Below the pieces are notes generated by a model, which saw nothing but the letters and a program-made list of their open reading frames with translations, did not search any database and was not told the DNA's origin. Position numbers and translations under genes: made by a program. 8,243 nucleotides of DNA from Bordetella parapertussis. Lineage in GTDB: Bacteria > Pseudomonadota > Gammaproteobacteria > Burkholderiales > Burkholderiaceae_C. Numbering within the stretch: the stretch's first letter is position 1; the number at the start of each line of letters is the position of its first letter. Location: positions 1 through 8,243 of the forward strand of contig CAMDIP010000053.1 of assembly GCA_945899335.1 (NCBI GenBank), written 5' to 3'. Positions 1 through 7,313 of the stretch are shown piece by piece.

Positions 1-2851
1 CCAACTTGACCGAATCTTGCTCGATGCTGGCAGCGACTGCGGCTAGGTCTGTTTGTGCGTCCTGCAATAACTGGTCGTACTGCTCAAACCCCAGGCGAGC
101 CGCTTGCGCCTTGAGTTGGGTGTCCACAATGCGTTGGCGCAAAGGTTCGAGTTGGTGCTCGATCTTGAGTCTTTCTTCGTTGCTGGTACGCAAACGGTTG
201 GTCAAGTCATCGTATTCATTGCGTTTGCTGGCCAACAAGGTTTCGCGCTCAAGTTGCAAAGCCAAAGCGTCTTGCAAACCAGCACGTGCGGTGGTGTCGC
301 TCAATACATTGAGCTCTTCTTGTTGCCGGCTTTGTTCGTTGTTTAACGTTTCAATTTGCTGGGCTGCCGTGTCTTGGGTGCGCTGCAACTCTTGCTGACG
401 GGCTTGCAAGCTGCGAACCTGGAATTCAGCCTCTTGGCTTTGCTTATCGGTTTGTAGCAAAGACTCGCGCAAGCTTTGAAATTCTTTTTCCTTAGTCAAA
501 GATTCATCTTGCAATTGGGCATGGCGCTCTTGGGTTTGCGCTAACTGCAAGTCAAGCTCTTCAAATTTAGCGTGAGAGGCTTGCTGCTTGTGTTCAAGCG
601 CAACGGATTGGGTTTGGAGTTCAGTGAGTTCAGACGCCAATTGCCCTTGGCGCTCGCTCACCTGCTGGGCTTGTTGTTGCAAGCGAAGCACATCGACATT
701 CAGCGCATGAACCTTGGCCTGCGCCTCGGAGGACTGTTGACGCAGTTGCATTCTTTGGCTGGCCGCTTGAGAAGCAGCAGACTCGGCACGGCTGAGTTGC
801 GATTTGGCTTCTTGCGCAATCAAAGACTGCGCACGGATCTGCTTGTCGAGGTTTTCAATTTCCTGCGCCCTGGCAAGCAAACCTGCTTGTTCAGAGTCTT
901 GTGCGTAGAAATGAACACTGTACAAACCAACGGCATGGCCTTGGGGAATAAAGATATGTTCGCCAGCTTGCAACTTCTCTCTCAAAGCCATTGCGGCATC
1001 TAAGTTGGGGGCGGTGTAGCAACCCGTTAACCAATCCGCCAACAAGCTCTTGAGGGCTGCGTCATCGACTTTCAATTGGTCCAAAAGCGGCGACAAGCTG
1101 GAAGATTTGGCAGTACTGGTGGCCACAGCGGGGCTGTAAAAGCTCAGCTTTGCCAAGGGGACATCGGACGCGAAGGATTTAACACTGTCGAGCTTGCTGA
1201 CCTCTAAAGCTGCCAATCGTTCACGCAATGCTGCTTCAAAAGCCTGTTCCCAACCTGAGGTTACATGCACACGGTTCCACAAAGGCTTTAAATTCTGCAA
1301 ACCATGCTTGGCCAACCAAGGCAGCAAGCGCTCGTCGGTGCGCAGTTTTTCTTGTAATGCGGTCAAGGCTTGGTGACGCGCTTGCAATTCCACCAATGTG
1401 GCCGATTGTTGGTTGCTGCTGGCTTGTGCGGATTTACGTTCCTCGTCTAAGCCCGGGGTTTGGGCTTCCAAGGTTTGCAGATCTTGCGACAACTGGCTTG
1501 CAGACTGCTGCGCTTGGTTCAATTGGGCCTCAAGACGCTGGACATGGCTGCTGTCGGGCGCAGCAAGCGCGTGTTGGTCCACTTGCAAACGGCTTTGCCG
1601 TTGTTCGAGTTGGCGCATTTGGTCTTGCAAGCCACGTTGCTCGGCGGCCAGCACCTGGATGTGCTGCTGCACCTGGGTCACCAATGCCGCTTGGTCTTGT
1701 GAGGCTTTGAGCGCGTCACGCCAGCCCTGTTCGCTGGCGGGTTGTTGTTGGGCCAAGGTCTGGCGTTGTTGCTGGTTGTTCTCAAGCAGGGTTTGAGCCT
1801 GCGATTGCTCGAGGGTCAAAGCTTGGGTTTGCTCACTGGCTTGCACAGCTTGCGCAGACCATTGACCCATTTGCATTTGAATTTGCTGCAAGCGCTCTTG
1901 CGCCCGTTGGCGTCCTTCCACCACGAAACGAATTTCCGCTTCTAAACGACCCACCTCGGCGGTGGCTTGGTACAACTGGCCTTGTGCTTGGTTGACTTGC
2001 TCGCCTGAATCGTAATGGGCTTGACGCAGCGTTTCGATTTGACTTTCGGTACCGCGTAAGTCGGCAGTCTTGGCCTCTAAGGCATTGCTGGCTTGCTCGG
2101 TTTGTTGCTGCAACTGGGTTTGACTGACCTCAGCTTCTGCACGTTTTAAGAACCACAACTGGTGTTGCTTAAGGGCGGACTTGCTTTGCAGGTCTTTGAA
2201 GCGTTGAGCCACCTCGGCTTGGCGTTCGAGTTTTTCCAAATTGGCGTTCAACTCACGCAAAATATCTTCCACGCGTGTGAGGTTTTCGCGGGTATCGCCC
2301 AGCCGGTTTTCGGTTTCGCGGCGACGTTCTTTGTATTTGGAAACACCGGCAGCTTCTTCCAAAAACAAACGCAACTCTTCAGGCTTGGATTCGATGATGC
2401 GGCTGATGGTGCCTTGCCCAATGATGGCGTATGCGCGTGGCCCCAAACCGGTGCCTAAAAACACGTCTTGCACATCACGGCGGCGCACGGGTTGGTTATT
2501 GATGTAGTAACTGCTGGTGCCATCGCGTGTCAACACACGCTTGACGGCAATTTCAGCAAACTGGTTCCACTGTCCGCCTGCGCGGTGCGAGGCGTTGTCA
2601 AAAACCAGCTCAACACTGGCACGGCTAGAGGGTTTCCTGCTGGTAGTGCCGTTGAAAATCACATCTTGCATGGACTCGCCACGCAATTCGCTGGCACGGC
2701 TCTCACCCAGCACCCAACGCACGGCGTCAATGATGTTGGACTTACCACAACCATTGGGCCCCACAACCCCGACCAATTGGCCAGGCAATAAAAAATTTGT
2801 CGGATCAGCGAAAGACTTGAAACCGGAGAGCTTGATCGAATTAAGACGCAC
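1..2851 (-). CDS. smc: Chromosome segregation protein SMC (partial, C-terminus beyond left edge)
   Basis: This is the ATPase of the bacterial SMC-ScpAB condensin, which loads on DNA, extrudes loops and aligns the chromosome arms for segregation. The N-terminal head starts MRLNSIKLSGFKSF and carries Walker A GPNGCGKS at residues 31-38, with the Q-loop region (AYAIIGQG, then RIIESKPEEL) at about 141-160. A long glutamine-rich coiled-coil arm follows (about 175-505). The globular hinge lies at about 510-660 (LLPWLAKHG, later AGEHIFIPQG), and the returning arm runs to residue 950 at the window edge. The ABC signature and Walker B of the C-terminal head are missing only because the window ends; roughly 220 residues should remain. 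The minus frame has no stop across all 950 codons. The start is a GTG at 2849-2851, chosen because it begins the conserved N-terminus and has AAAAGGG six bases upstream. A small hpt gene lies 42 bases upstream on the same strand. Identification is from motifs and recalled family sequence. Confidence 0.96.
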   Translation of the reverse strand, partial: MRLNSIKLSGFKSFADPTNFLLPGQLVGVVGPNGCGKSNIIDAVRWVLGESRASELRGESMQDVIFNGTTSRKPSSRASVELVFDNASHRAGGQWNQFAEIAVKRVLTRDGTSSYYINNQPVRRRDVQDVFLGTGLGPRAYAIIGQGTISRIIESKPEELRLFLEEAAGVSKYKERRRETENRLGDTRENLTRVEDILRELNANLEKLERQAEVAQRFKDLQSKSALKQHQLWFLKRAEAEVSQTQLQQQTEQASNALEAKTADLRGTESQIETLRQAHYDSGEQVNQAQGQLYQATAEVGRLEAEIRFVVEGRQRAQERLQQIQMQMGQWSAQAVQASEQTQALTLEQSQAQTLLENNQQQRQTLAQQQPASEQGWRDALKASQDQAALVTQVQQHIQVLAAEQRGLQDQMRQLEQRQSRLQVDQHALAAPDSSHVQRLEAQLNQAQQSASQLSQDLQTLEAQTPGLDEERKSAQASSNQQSATLVELQARHQALTALQEKLRTDERLLPWLAKHGLQNLKPLWNRVHVTSGWEQAFEAALRERLAALEVSKLDSVKSFASDVPLAKLSFYSPAVATSTAKSSSLSPLLDQLKVDDAALKSLLADWLTGCYTAPNLDAAMALREKLQAGEHIFIPQGHAVGLYSVHFYAQDSEQAGLLARAQEIENLDKQIRAQSLIAQEAKSQLSRAESAASQAASQRMQLRQQSSEAQAKVHALNVDVLRLQQQAQQVSERQGQLASELTELQTQSVALEHKQQASHAKFEELDLQLAQTQERHAQLQDESLTKEKEFQSLRESLLQTDKQSQEAEFQVRSLQARQQELQRTQDTAAQQIETLNNEQSRQQEELNVLSDTTARAGLQDALALQLERETLLASKRNEYDDLTNRLRTSNEERLKIEHQLEPLRQRIVDTQLKAQAARLGFEQYDQLLQDAQTDLAAVAASIEQDSVKL

Positions 2852-2857
2852 CTAAAG

Positions 2858-2864
2858 CCCTTTT
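2858..2864 (-). promoter_or_regulatory. Ribosome binding site of smc
   Basis: On the minus strand AAAAGGG lies six bases before the GTG codon at 2849-2851. It supports GTG as the true smc start; no ATG or other start in this frame precedes the conserved N-terminus. It is the best Shine-Dalgarno match upstream of any gene in the window. Confidence 0.6.
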
Positions 2865-2893
2865 AAAGGTTAAATCGTTGAAGAATAAAAAAA

Positions 2894-3250
2894 TCAGGTA
2901 GCAGGTTTTAAATCTTTTTCTATCCATTGACCCACTTCAGCTAAAAGGTTTTGCAAGGGGGGAATGGCCTTGGCAATGTCGATGGCGAGTTCAGCCAAAT
3001 GCTTGGCTCGGCTCATGGCTTCGAGTTGAATCATCTGCTGGCTGAGGTCGGGGCCACACAAAAAAGTGACATAGCCTTTGAGCGAGTGCAGCAAGCGCTG
3101 AACCGGTTCGGTTTCTTTACTGGACAAGGCAGAATGCAATGAAGCAAGGTCTTTTTCCAAGCTGTCTTGGAAGGTTTGCGCCAAATGCAGCATCTGCTTC
3201 TGGTCCATGGCGAATTCTTGGGCTTTGCTGGGGTCGAGGTAGCTGTACAT
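2894..3250 (-). CDS. Stand-alone Hpt (histidine phosphotransfer) domain protein, 118 aa
   Basis: The product is a small, all-helical soluble protein with no signal peptide or membrane segment. It matches the Hpt fold used in multistep phosphorelays, where a histidine takes a phosphoryl group from one receiver domain and passes it to another. The diagnostic motif is LLHSLKG at residues 54-59, with H55 the expected phosphorylated histidine and K58/G59 the conserved partners. The preceding helix (about 18-42, acidic and amphipathic) and the following helices (about 70-112) have the usual Hpt spacing. Two positions are unusual: Y60 stands where most Hpt proteins have Ser or Ala after HxxKG, and C65 stands where Gly is common. 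Start ATG at 3250 has only GGGG close upstream; an internal Met15 is a weaker alternative. It is followed after 42 bases by smc on the same strand, suggesting co-transcription. No histidine kinase or response regulator lies in the window, so its partners are unknown. The Hpt assignment is strong; the pathway is not inferable. Confidence 0.8.
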   Translation of the reverse strand: MYSYLDPSKAQEFAMDQKQMLHLAQTFQDSLEKDLASLHSALSSKETEPVQRLLHSLKGYVTFLCGPDLSQQMIQLEAMSRAKHLAELAIDIAKAIPPLQNLLAEVGQWIEKDLKPAT

Positions 3251-3257
3251 AGACCCC
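3230..3257. repeat. Inverted repeat GGGGTC-N16-GACCCC around the hpt start codon
   Basis: GGGGTC at 3230-3235 and GACCCC at 3252-3257 are perfect 6-base complements separated by 16 bases. Read as hpt mRNA, the first arm holds the only Shine-Dalgarno-like GGGG, the ATG lies in the loop, and the second arm is codons 6-7 (Asp-Pro). Read on the other strand, the dyad lies 13 bases upstream of the dapC ATG. It could be an RNA hairpin limiting hpt translation, a protein-binding dyad, or chance, since 6-base repeats with such loops are not rare. Confidence 0.35.
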
Positions 3258-3267
3258 GATAATATCA
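3258..3267. promoter_or_regulatory. Possible divergent -10 region of the hpt-smc and dapC units
   Basis: The 20 bases between the two start codons contain GATA-A-TATC (3258-3266), symmetric around one central base. On the minus strand this gives TATTAT preceded by TG and one base, an extended -10 box, with its last base eight bases before the hpt ATG. On the plus strand it gives GATAAT, five of six matches to TATAAT, ending seven bases before the dapC ATG. No good -35 box was found at the expected distance in either direction. If used, both transcripts would start at or almost at the ATG. This is prediction by eye only. Confidence 0.35.
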
Positions 3268-3270
3268 GCC

Positions 3271-4473
3271 ATGAATCCCCACCTTGCCCAACTTCAGCCC
3301 TATCCTTTTGAGCGTTTACGCCATTTGTTTACAGGTGTCATCCCCAAACCAAACTTAACCGCTATCAGCCTTGGCATTGGCGAACCTCGCCACCCCGCAC
3401 CAGCCTTGGTTTTGCAGGCTTTATCGGCAAATATGGAGGCTTTATCAGCTTATCCTGCCACTGCCGGTGGTTTGGCCTTGCGTCAGGCTTGCAGCGACTG
3501 GCTCAAACGCCGCTACCAAGTCAGCGCAGAGCCTGCCAACCAAGTGCTGCCGGTGAATGGATCTCGCGAAGCCTTGTTTGCATTTGCGCAAACGGTGTTG
3601 AATGGTCAAGCCGATGCTTGGGTGGTCTGTCCCAACCCTTTCTATCAAATTTATGAAGGCGCAGCTTTGCTGGCAGGCGCACAAGCCTTTTTTGTGGCCA
3701 GCCGAGCAGAAAATAATTTTGCAGTGGACTGGGACAGTGTTCCTGAGGCTGTGTGGGCCAAAACACAACTGGTGTTTGTCTGCTCGCCAGGCAACCCTAC
3801 CGGCGCAGTGATGCCCTTGGCTGAGTGGCAAAAACTGTTTGCGCTCTCTGACAAATACGGCTTTGTGTTGGCCAGCGATGAGTGTTACAGCGAAATTTAC
3901 TTTGGCGATAAGCCGCCACTTGGTGGTCTAGAAGCCGCGATGCTGTCGGGTCGCACAGATTTTCGCAATTTGGTCAGCTTCACCAGCCTGTCCAAGCGCA
4001 GCAATGTACCGGGCATGCGCAGTGGCTTTGTGGCGGGCGACGCCAAGCTGATAGAGGCTTTTTTGCGCTACCGCACCTACCACGGCAGCGCCATGGGCGG
4101 CATGGTGCAAGCAGCCAGTGTCGCGGCTTGGAATGACGAAGTTCACGTTGAAGAAAACCGTGCGCTGTACAGAGAAAAATTTGCCCAAATCACCCCTCTT
4201 TTGTCTCAAGTGCTGGATGTCGCTTTGCCTGACGCGGGTTTTTACCTTTGGGCAGGTGTCCCTGGTGGTGACGATGAGGCTTTTGCGGTTGAATTGCTGG
4301 CTCAATACAATGTCACTGTGTTGCCAGGTCGTTATTTGGCGCGAGAAGTCAACGGCGTCAACCCTGGCCAAGGCCGAATTCGCATGGCATTGGTCGCACA
4401 ACCTCAGGAATGTCTTGAGGCAGCACAACGTATCGTTCAATTTGTTCAATCCCACTACCCACCATCCACATGA
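3271..4473 (+). CDS. dapC: N-succinyldiaminopimelate aminotransferase
   Basis: This cytoplasmic PLP enzyme of aminotransferase class I/II (400 aa, usual length) moves an amino group from glutamate to N-succinyl-2-amino-6-oxopimelate, giving N-succinyl-LL-diaminopimelate on the route to lysine and peptidoglycan. Landmarks are the N-terminal substrate loop SLGIGEP (33-39), PNPFY (121-125), SPGNPTG with N175, SDECY with D203 that pairs with the PLP ring nitrogen, and SLSKRSN with K242, the expected Schiff-base lysine. R250 should contact the phosphate, and R371 in GRIRMAL should bind the substrate carboxylate. The start at 3271 gives the family N-terminus (QPYPFERLR at 9-17), although no Shine-Dalgarno sequence precedes it. 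It is the first gene of the operon, and its TGA overlaps the dapD ATG. ArgD can share this reaction in some bacteria, but the sequence and the dapD/dapE context favour DapC. Confidence 0.93.
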   Translation: MNPHLAQLQPYPFERLRHLFTGVIPKPNLTAISLGIGEPRHPAPALVLQALSANMEALSAYPATAGGLALRQACSDWLKRRYQVSAEPANQVLPVNGSREALFAFAQTVLNGQADAWVVCPNPFYQIYEGAALLAGAQAFFVASRAENNFAVDWDSVPEAVWAKTQLVFVCSPGNPTGAVMPLAEWQKLFALSDKYGFVLASDECYSEIYFGDKPPLGGLEAAMLSGRTDFRNLVSFTSLSKRSNVPGMRSGFVAGDAKLIEAFLRYRTYHGSAMGGMVQAASVAAWNDEVHVEENRALYREKFAQITPLLSQVLDVALPDAGFYLWAGVPGGDDEAFAVELLAQYNVTVLPGRYLAREVNGVNPGQGRIRMALVAQPQECLEAAQRIVQFVQSHYPPST

Positions 4474-5294
4474 GCCAACAACTGCAAACCATTATTGATA
4501 CTGCTTGGGAAAACCGCACCCAATACAGCCCATCCTCTGCCCCCAAAGAATTGAGCGACGCTGTTGAGCATGTGATCGCCGAACTCAACTCAGGCCGCTT
4601 GCGCGTGGCCACCCGTGAGGCTGTGGGCCAATGGACCACCCACCAGTGGATCAAAAAAGCCGTTCTGCTGTCGTTTCGCTTGAAAGACAACGCAGTGGTC
4701 AAGGCAGGTGACTTGGGCTTTTATGACAAAGTTCAAACCAAGTTCTCCAACATGGACGAAGCCCAAATGAAAGCCAGCGGTGTGCGTGTGGTGCCGCCTG
4801 CTGTGGCGCGTCGTGGCAGCTACATTGCCAAAGGCGCCATCCTGATGCCCAGCTACGTCAACATAGGTGCCTATGTGGACGAAAACACCATGGTCGACAC
4901 TTGGGCCACTGTGGGTTCTTGCGCTCAGATTGGCAAGAACGTACACCTCTCAGGAGGCGTCGGCATTGGTGGTGTTTTAGAGCCTGTGCAAGCCAACCCC
5001 ACTATCATTGAAGATAACTGCTTCATTGGCGCACGTTCCGAGGTGGTTGAAGGCGTCATCATCGAAGAAAATTCGGTCATCTCTATGGGTGTTTATATCG
5101 GCCAAAGCACCAAAATTTACGACCGCGCCACAGGTGAAGTGACCTATGGACGGGTGCCTTCTGGATCGGTCGTGGTCTCGGGCAACCTGCCCAGTGCAGA
5201 TGGCAAATACAGCCTTTACTGCGCCGTCATTGTCAAACGCGTGGACGCACAAACCCGCGCCAAAACCAGCTTGAACGATTTACTTCGAGACTGA
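4470..5294 (+). CDS. dapD: 2,3,4,5-tetrahydropyridine-2,6-dicarboxylate N-succinyltransferase
   Basis: DapD uses succinyl-CoA to succinylate and open tetrahydrodipicolinate, giving N-succinyl-2-amino-6-oxopimelate, the committed step of the succinylase branch of DAP/lysine synthesis. The 274-residue length is typical. An N-terminal helical domain (about 1-100) is followed by a left-handed beta-helix built of hexapeptide repeats (about 110-240), visible as [20 protein letters not shown] (116-135), [13 protein letters not shown] (143-155) and [12 protein letters not shown] (161-172). A short C-terminal tail follows. The family acts as a trimer with active sites between subunits. Its ATG lies in a 4-base ATGA overlap with the dapC stop. 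The 23 bases before the ATG contain no G at all, so no Shine-Dalgarno pairing is possible there and translation probably depends on ribosomes finishing dapC. dapE follows after one base. Confidence 0.97.
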   Translation: MSQQLQTIIDTAWENRTQYSPSSAPKELSDAVEHVIAELNSGRLRVATREAVGQWTTHQWIKKAVLLSFRLKDNAVVKAGDLGFYDKVQTKFSNMDEAQMKASGVRVVPPAVARRGSYIAKGAILMPSYVNIGAYVDENTMVDTWATVGSCAQIGKNVHLSGGVGIGGVLEPVQANPTIIEDNCFIGARSEVVEGVIIEENSVISMGVYIGQSTKIYDRATGEVTYGRVPSGSVVVSGNLPSADGKYSLYCAVIVKRVDAQTRAKTSLNDLLRD

Positions 5295-5295
5295 G

Positions 5296-6453
5296 ATGTC
5301 TGCCACCCTTGAGTTGACTGAGCGACTGATTGCTCGCCCCTCTGTCACCCCCGATGATGCGGGGTGCTTAGAAGTTTTGGGCGAGCGTTTGAACGCTTGC
5401 AATTTTGAATCAGAGCGTTTGAACTTTGGTCCAGACAACTTCAGGGTAAGCAATCTGTGGGCGATCAAGCGTTGTTCACCTAAAGGGCCCACCTTGGTGT
5501 TTGCAGGTCACACCGATGTGGTTCCTACCGGCCCCTTAGACAAATGGACCACAGACCCTTTCACCCCTAGCCACAGGGATGGCAAGTTATTTGGACGTGG
5601 TGCCAGTGATATGAAAACCTCTTTGGCTGCCATGGTGGTTGCGACCGAAGAGTTTTTAAGACAAGAGGCACATCCTCGCTTTTCCATCGCTTTCTTGCTG
5701 ACCAGCGATGAAGAAGGTCCCTCGGTGGATGGCACAGTGAAAGTGGTGGAGTGGCTTAAAGCGCGAGATGAAAAAATTGATTGGTGCATTGTGGGTGAGC
5801 CCACTGCGGTCCATCGCATCGGGGACATGGTGAAAAACGGTCGCCGAGGCACACTGAGTGGCAAACTCACCATCAAAGGCGTGCAAGGTCATATTGCCTA
5901 TCCCCAACTGGCCAGCAACCCTATCCATTTGTTCGCACCTGCCTTGGCTGAATTAGCCGCCATCAGTTGGGACAAGGGCAATGATTTCTTTCAGCCCACC
6001 AGCTGGCAAGTGAGCAATATTCACTCGGGTACAGGTGTCAACAATGTCATCCCCGGCGAATTGGTGGTTGATTTCAATTTTCGATTCAGCACCGAATCAA
6101 CCGACGACGAATTGAAGCAAGGCCTAGAAGCCGTGTTACATAAACACCAGCTGGATTTCAACTTGAAATGGACTTTGGGCGGGCTGCCTTTCCTCACTAT
6201 CCCTGGCAATTTGTTGGGCGTGGTTCAAGAAGCCATTCAGGCTGAAACCGGCATTGATACCGAACTGTCCACAACAGGTGGTACCAGCGACGCACGTTTC
6301 ATTGCGCAAATATGTCCACAAGTTATCGAGCTAGGCCCCCCCAACGACAGCATCCACAAAATTGATGAGCATGTCCGCGTGAGCGATATAGACACATTGA
6401 AAAATATTTACCTGCGAATTTTGCAAGGCTTGCAGCGCCACACCAGCGCATGA
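5296..6453 (+). CDS. dapE: Succinyl-diaminopimelate desuccinylase
   Basis: This M20-family zinc peptidase-like enzyme (385 aa, normal length) hydrolyses N-succinyl-LL-diaminopimelate to succinate and LL-DAP, completing the succinylase branch. All expected metal and catalytic residues are present with a constant +5 offset from the Haemophilus influenzae numbering I recall: H72 and D74 in [10 protein letters not shown]105 in GRGASDMK, E139 and E140 in SDEEGPS, E168 in VGEPT, H199 in GVQGHIAYP and H354 in DSIHKIDE. The dimerisation (lid) domain lies at about 180-295, between the two halves of the catalytic domain. GAGA lies five bases before the ATG, a weak ribosome site. The gene starts one base after the dapD stop, and its TGA overlaps the prmB ATG. 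The identification is secure. Confidence 0.97.
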   Translation: MSATLELTERLIARPSVTPDDAGCLEVLGERLNACNFESERLNFGPDNFRVSNLWAIKRCSPKGPTLVFAGHTDVVPTGPLDKWTTDPFTPSHRDGKLFGRGASDMKTSLAAMVVATEEFLRQEAHPRFSIAFLLTSDEEGPSVDGTVKVVEWLKARDEKIDWCIVGEPTAVHRIGDMVKNGRRGTLSGKLTIKGVQGHIAYPQLASNPIHLFAPALAELAAISWDKGNDFFQPTSWQVSNIHSGTGVNNVIPGELVVDFNFRFSTESTDDELKQGLEAVLHKHQLDFNLKWTLGGLPFLTIPGNLLGVVQEAIQAETGIDTELSTTGGTSDARFIAQICPQVIELGPPNDSIHKIDEHVRVSDIDTLKNIYLRILQGLQRHTSA

Positions 6454-7313
6454 CAACTTCTGAATTGATTGAAAACTGCGCCAAAGCCTTGCTAGATGCA
6501 CAGGTGAGCTTTGGACAAGGCACTTTGCAAGCCGCCGATGAAGCCGCTTGGCTGGTCCTGTGGAAGTTAGGCCAGCCTTTGGATTTAGATACCCAAACGC
6601 TGCTTGATGACCTGCCAGAGGCTTCTGTTCAAGCCGTTCTTGGTTTATTGACCCAGCGCATTCAATCCCGCAAACCCTTGGCCTATTTGACCCAAGAAGC
6701 ATGGCTGCAAGGCGTGTCTTTCTATGTAGATGAGCGCTGCTTGATACCGCGCAGCTTGATTGCTGAAGTGTTGGCTGACGGCAGCATTGACCCATGGCTC
6801 AACCCAGATGCAACCAACGCTCTCGATTTATGCACAGGGGGCGCCAGTCTTGCAGTGTTGGTCGCGCTTGCCTACCCACAACTAGATGTTCAGGCTTTGG
6901 ATATTTCTGCTGATGCCTTGGCGGTCGCCGCCATCAATGTGCAAAGACATGGGCTGCAAGAACGTGTACATCTTGTTGCGTCGGATGGTTTAGAAAATGC
7001 ACGAGGCGTGTTCGATCTGATTGTCTGCAACCCGCCCTATGTAAACGCCCAAAGCATGGCGCAGCTACCCCTTGAGTTTCAAGCCGAACCCGCCTTGGCC
7101 TTGGCTGGTGGCCACGATGGCATGGACTTTATGCGCAAGTTACTTCGCGTGGCGCCTTTATATATGAAAGAAGATGGTATTTTGGTGCTTGAAATTGGCA
7201 ATGAATTCGAGCACTTCATAGCGGCATTCCCGCATTTGGAATTTACAGGCTTGTACACCAGTGCAGGCGATACACAGGTACTGCTGATCACGCAATCGGC
7301 ATTGTTGGCATGA
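6450..7313 (+). CDS. prmB: Ribosomal protein L3 N5-glutamine methyltransferase
   Basis: PrmB uses S-adenosylmethionine to methylate a glutamine side chain of ribosomal protein L3 (Gln150 in E. coli) and supports 50S assembly. A helical N-terminal substrate domain (about 1-90) precedes [11 protein letters not shown] (98-108), whose PRSLI form suits PrmB better than the release-factor enzyme PrmC. The Rossmann SAM fold follows, with motif [14 protein letters not shown] (125-137), the acidic residue D151 after strand 2 (QALDIS) and the catalytic NPPY at 194-197 that holds the target amide. Motif I is unusual: the last Gly of the usual TGxG is Ala132. The 287-residue length is normal. The start lies in an ATGA overlap with dapE and lacks a Shine-Dalgarno sequence; the end overlaps the next gene in the same way. 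prmB after dapE is a recurrent arrangement in betaproteobacteria as I recall it. Confidence 0.92.
   Translation: MTTSELIENCAKALLDAQVSFGQGTLQAADEAAWLVLWKLGQPLDLDTQTLLDDLPEASVQAVLGLLTQRIQSRKPLAYLTQEAWLQGVSFYVDERCLIPRSLIAEVLADGSIDPWLNPDATNALDLCTGGASLAVLVALAYPQLDVQALDISADALAVAAINVQRHGLQERVHLVASDGLENARGVFDLIVCNPPYVNAQSMAQLPLEFQAEPALALAGGHDGMDFMRKLLRVAPLYMKEDGILVLEIGNEFEHFIAAFPHLEFTGLYTSAGDTQVLLITQSALLA

Noticed and set aside
572..1710. Several plus-strand open frames of 60-160 codons (for example 572-1003, 1228-1710, 1398-1796)
   Set aside because: They lie antisense to smc, whose minus frame is open for 950 codons and encodes recognisable SMC motifs. Their Leu-, Arg- and Cys-rich translations are what a Gln-rich coiled coil gives on the opposite strand.
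1..2851. smc considered as a broken gene because no complete frame ends in the window
   Set aside because: The frame simply leaves the left edge; checking the minus frame codon by codon found no stop between the GTG start and base 2.
2887..2893. Run of seven T on the minus strand just after the hpt stop codon, considered as a terminator
   Set aside because: No GC-rich stem precedes it; only a short direct repeat (AGGT-AGC-AGGT on the plus strand) is nearby. It does not look like an intrinsic terminator, so hpt-smc read-through is likely.
7104..7111. GCTGGTGG, identical to the E. coli Chi recombination sequence
   Set aside because: A single 8-base match within prmB coding sequence; Chi sequences differ between lineages and chance occurrence is expected at this frequency.
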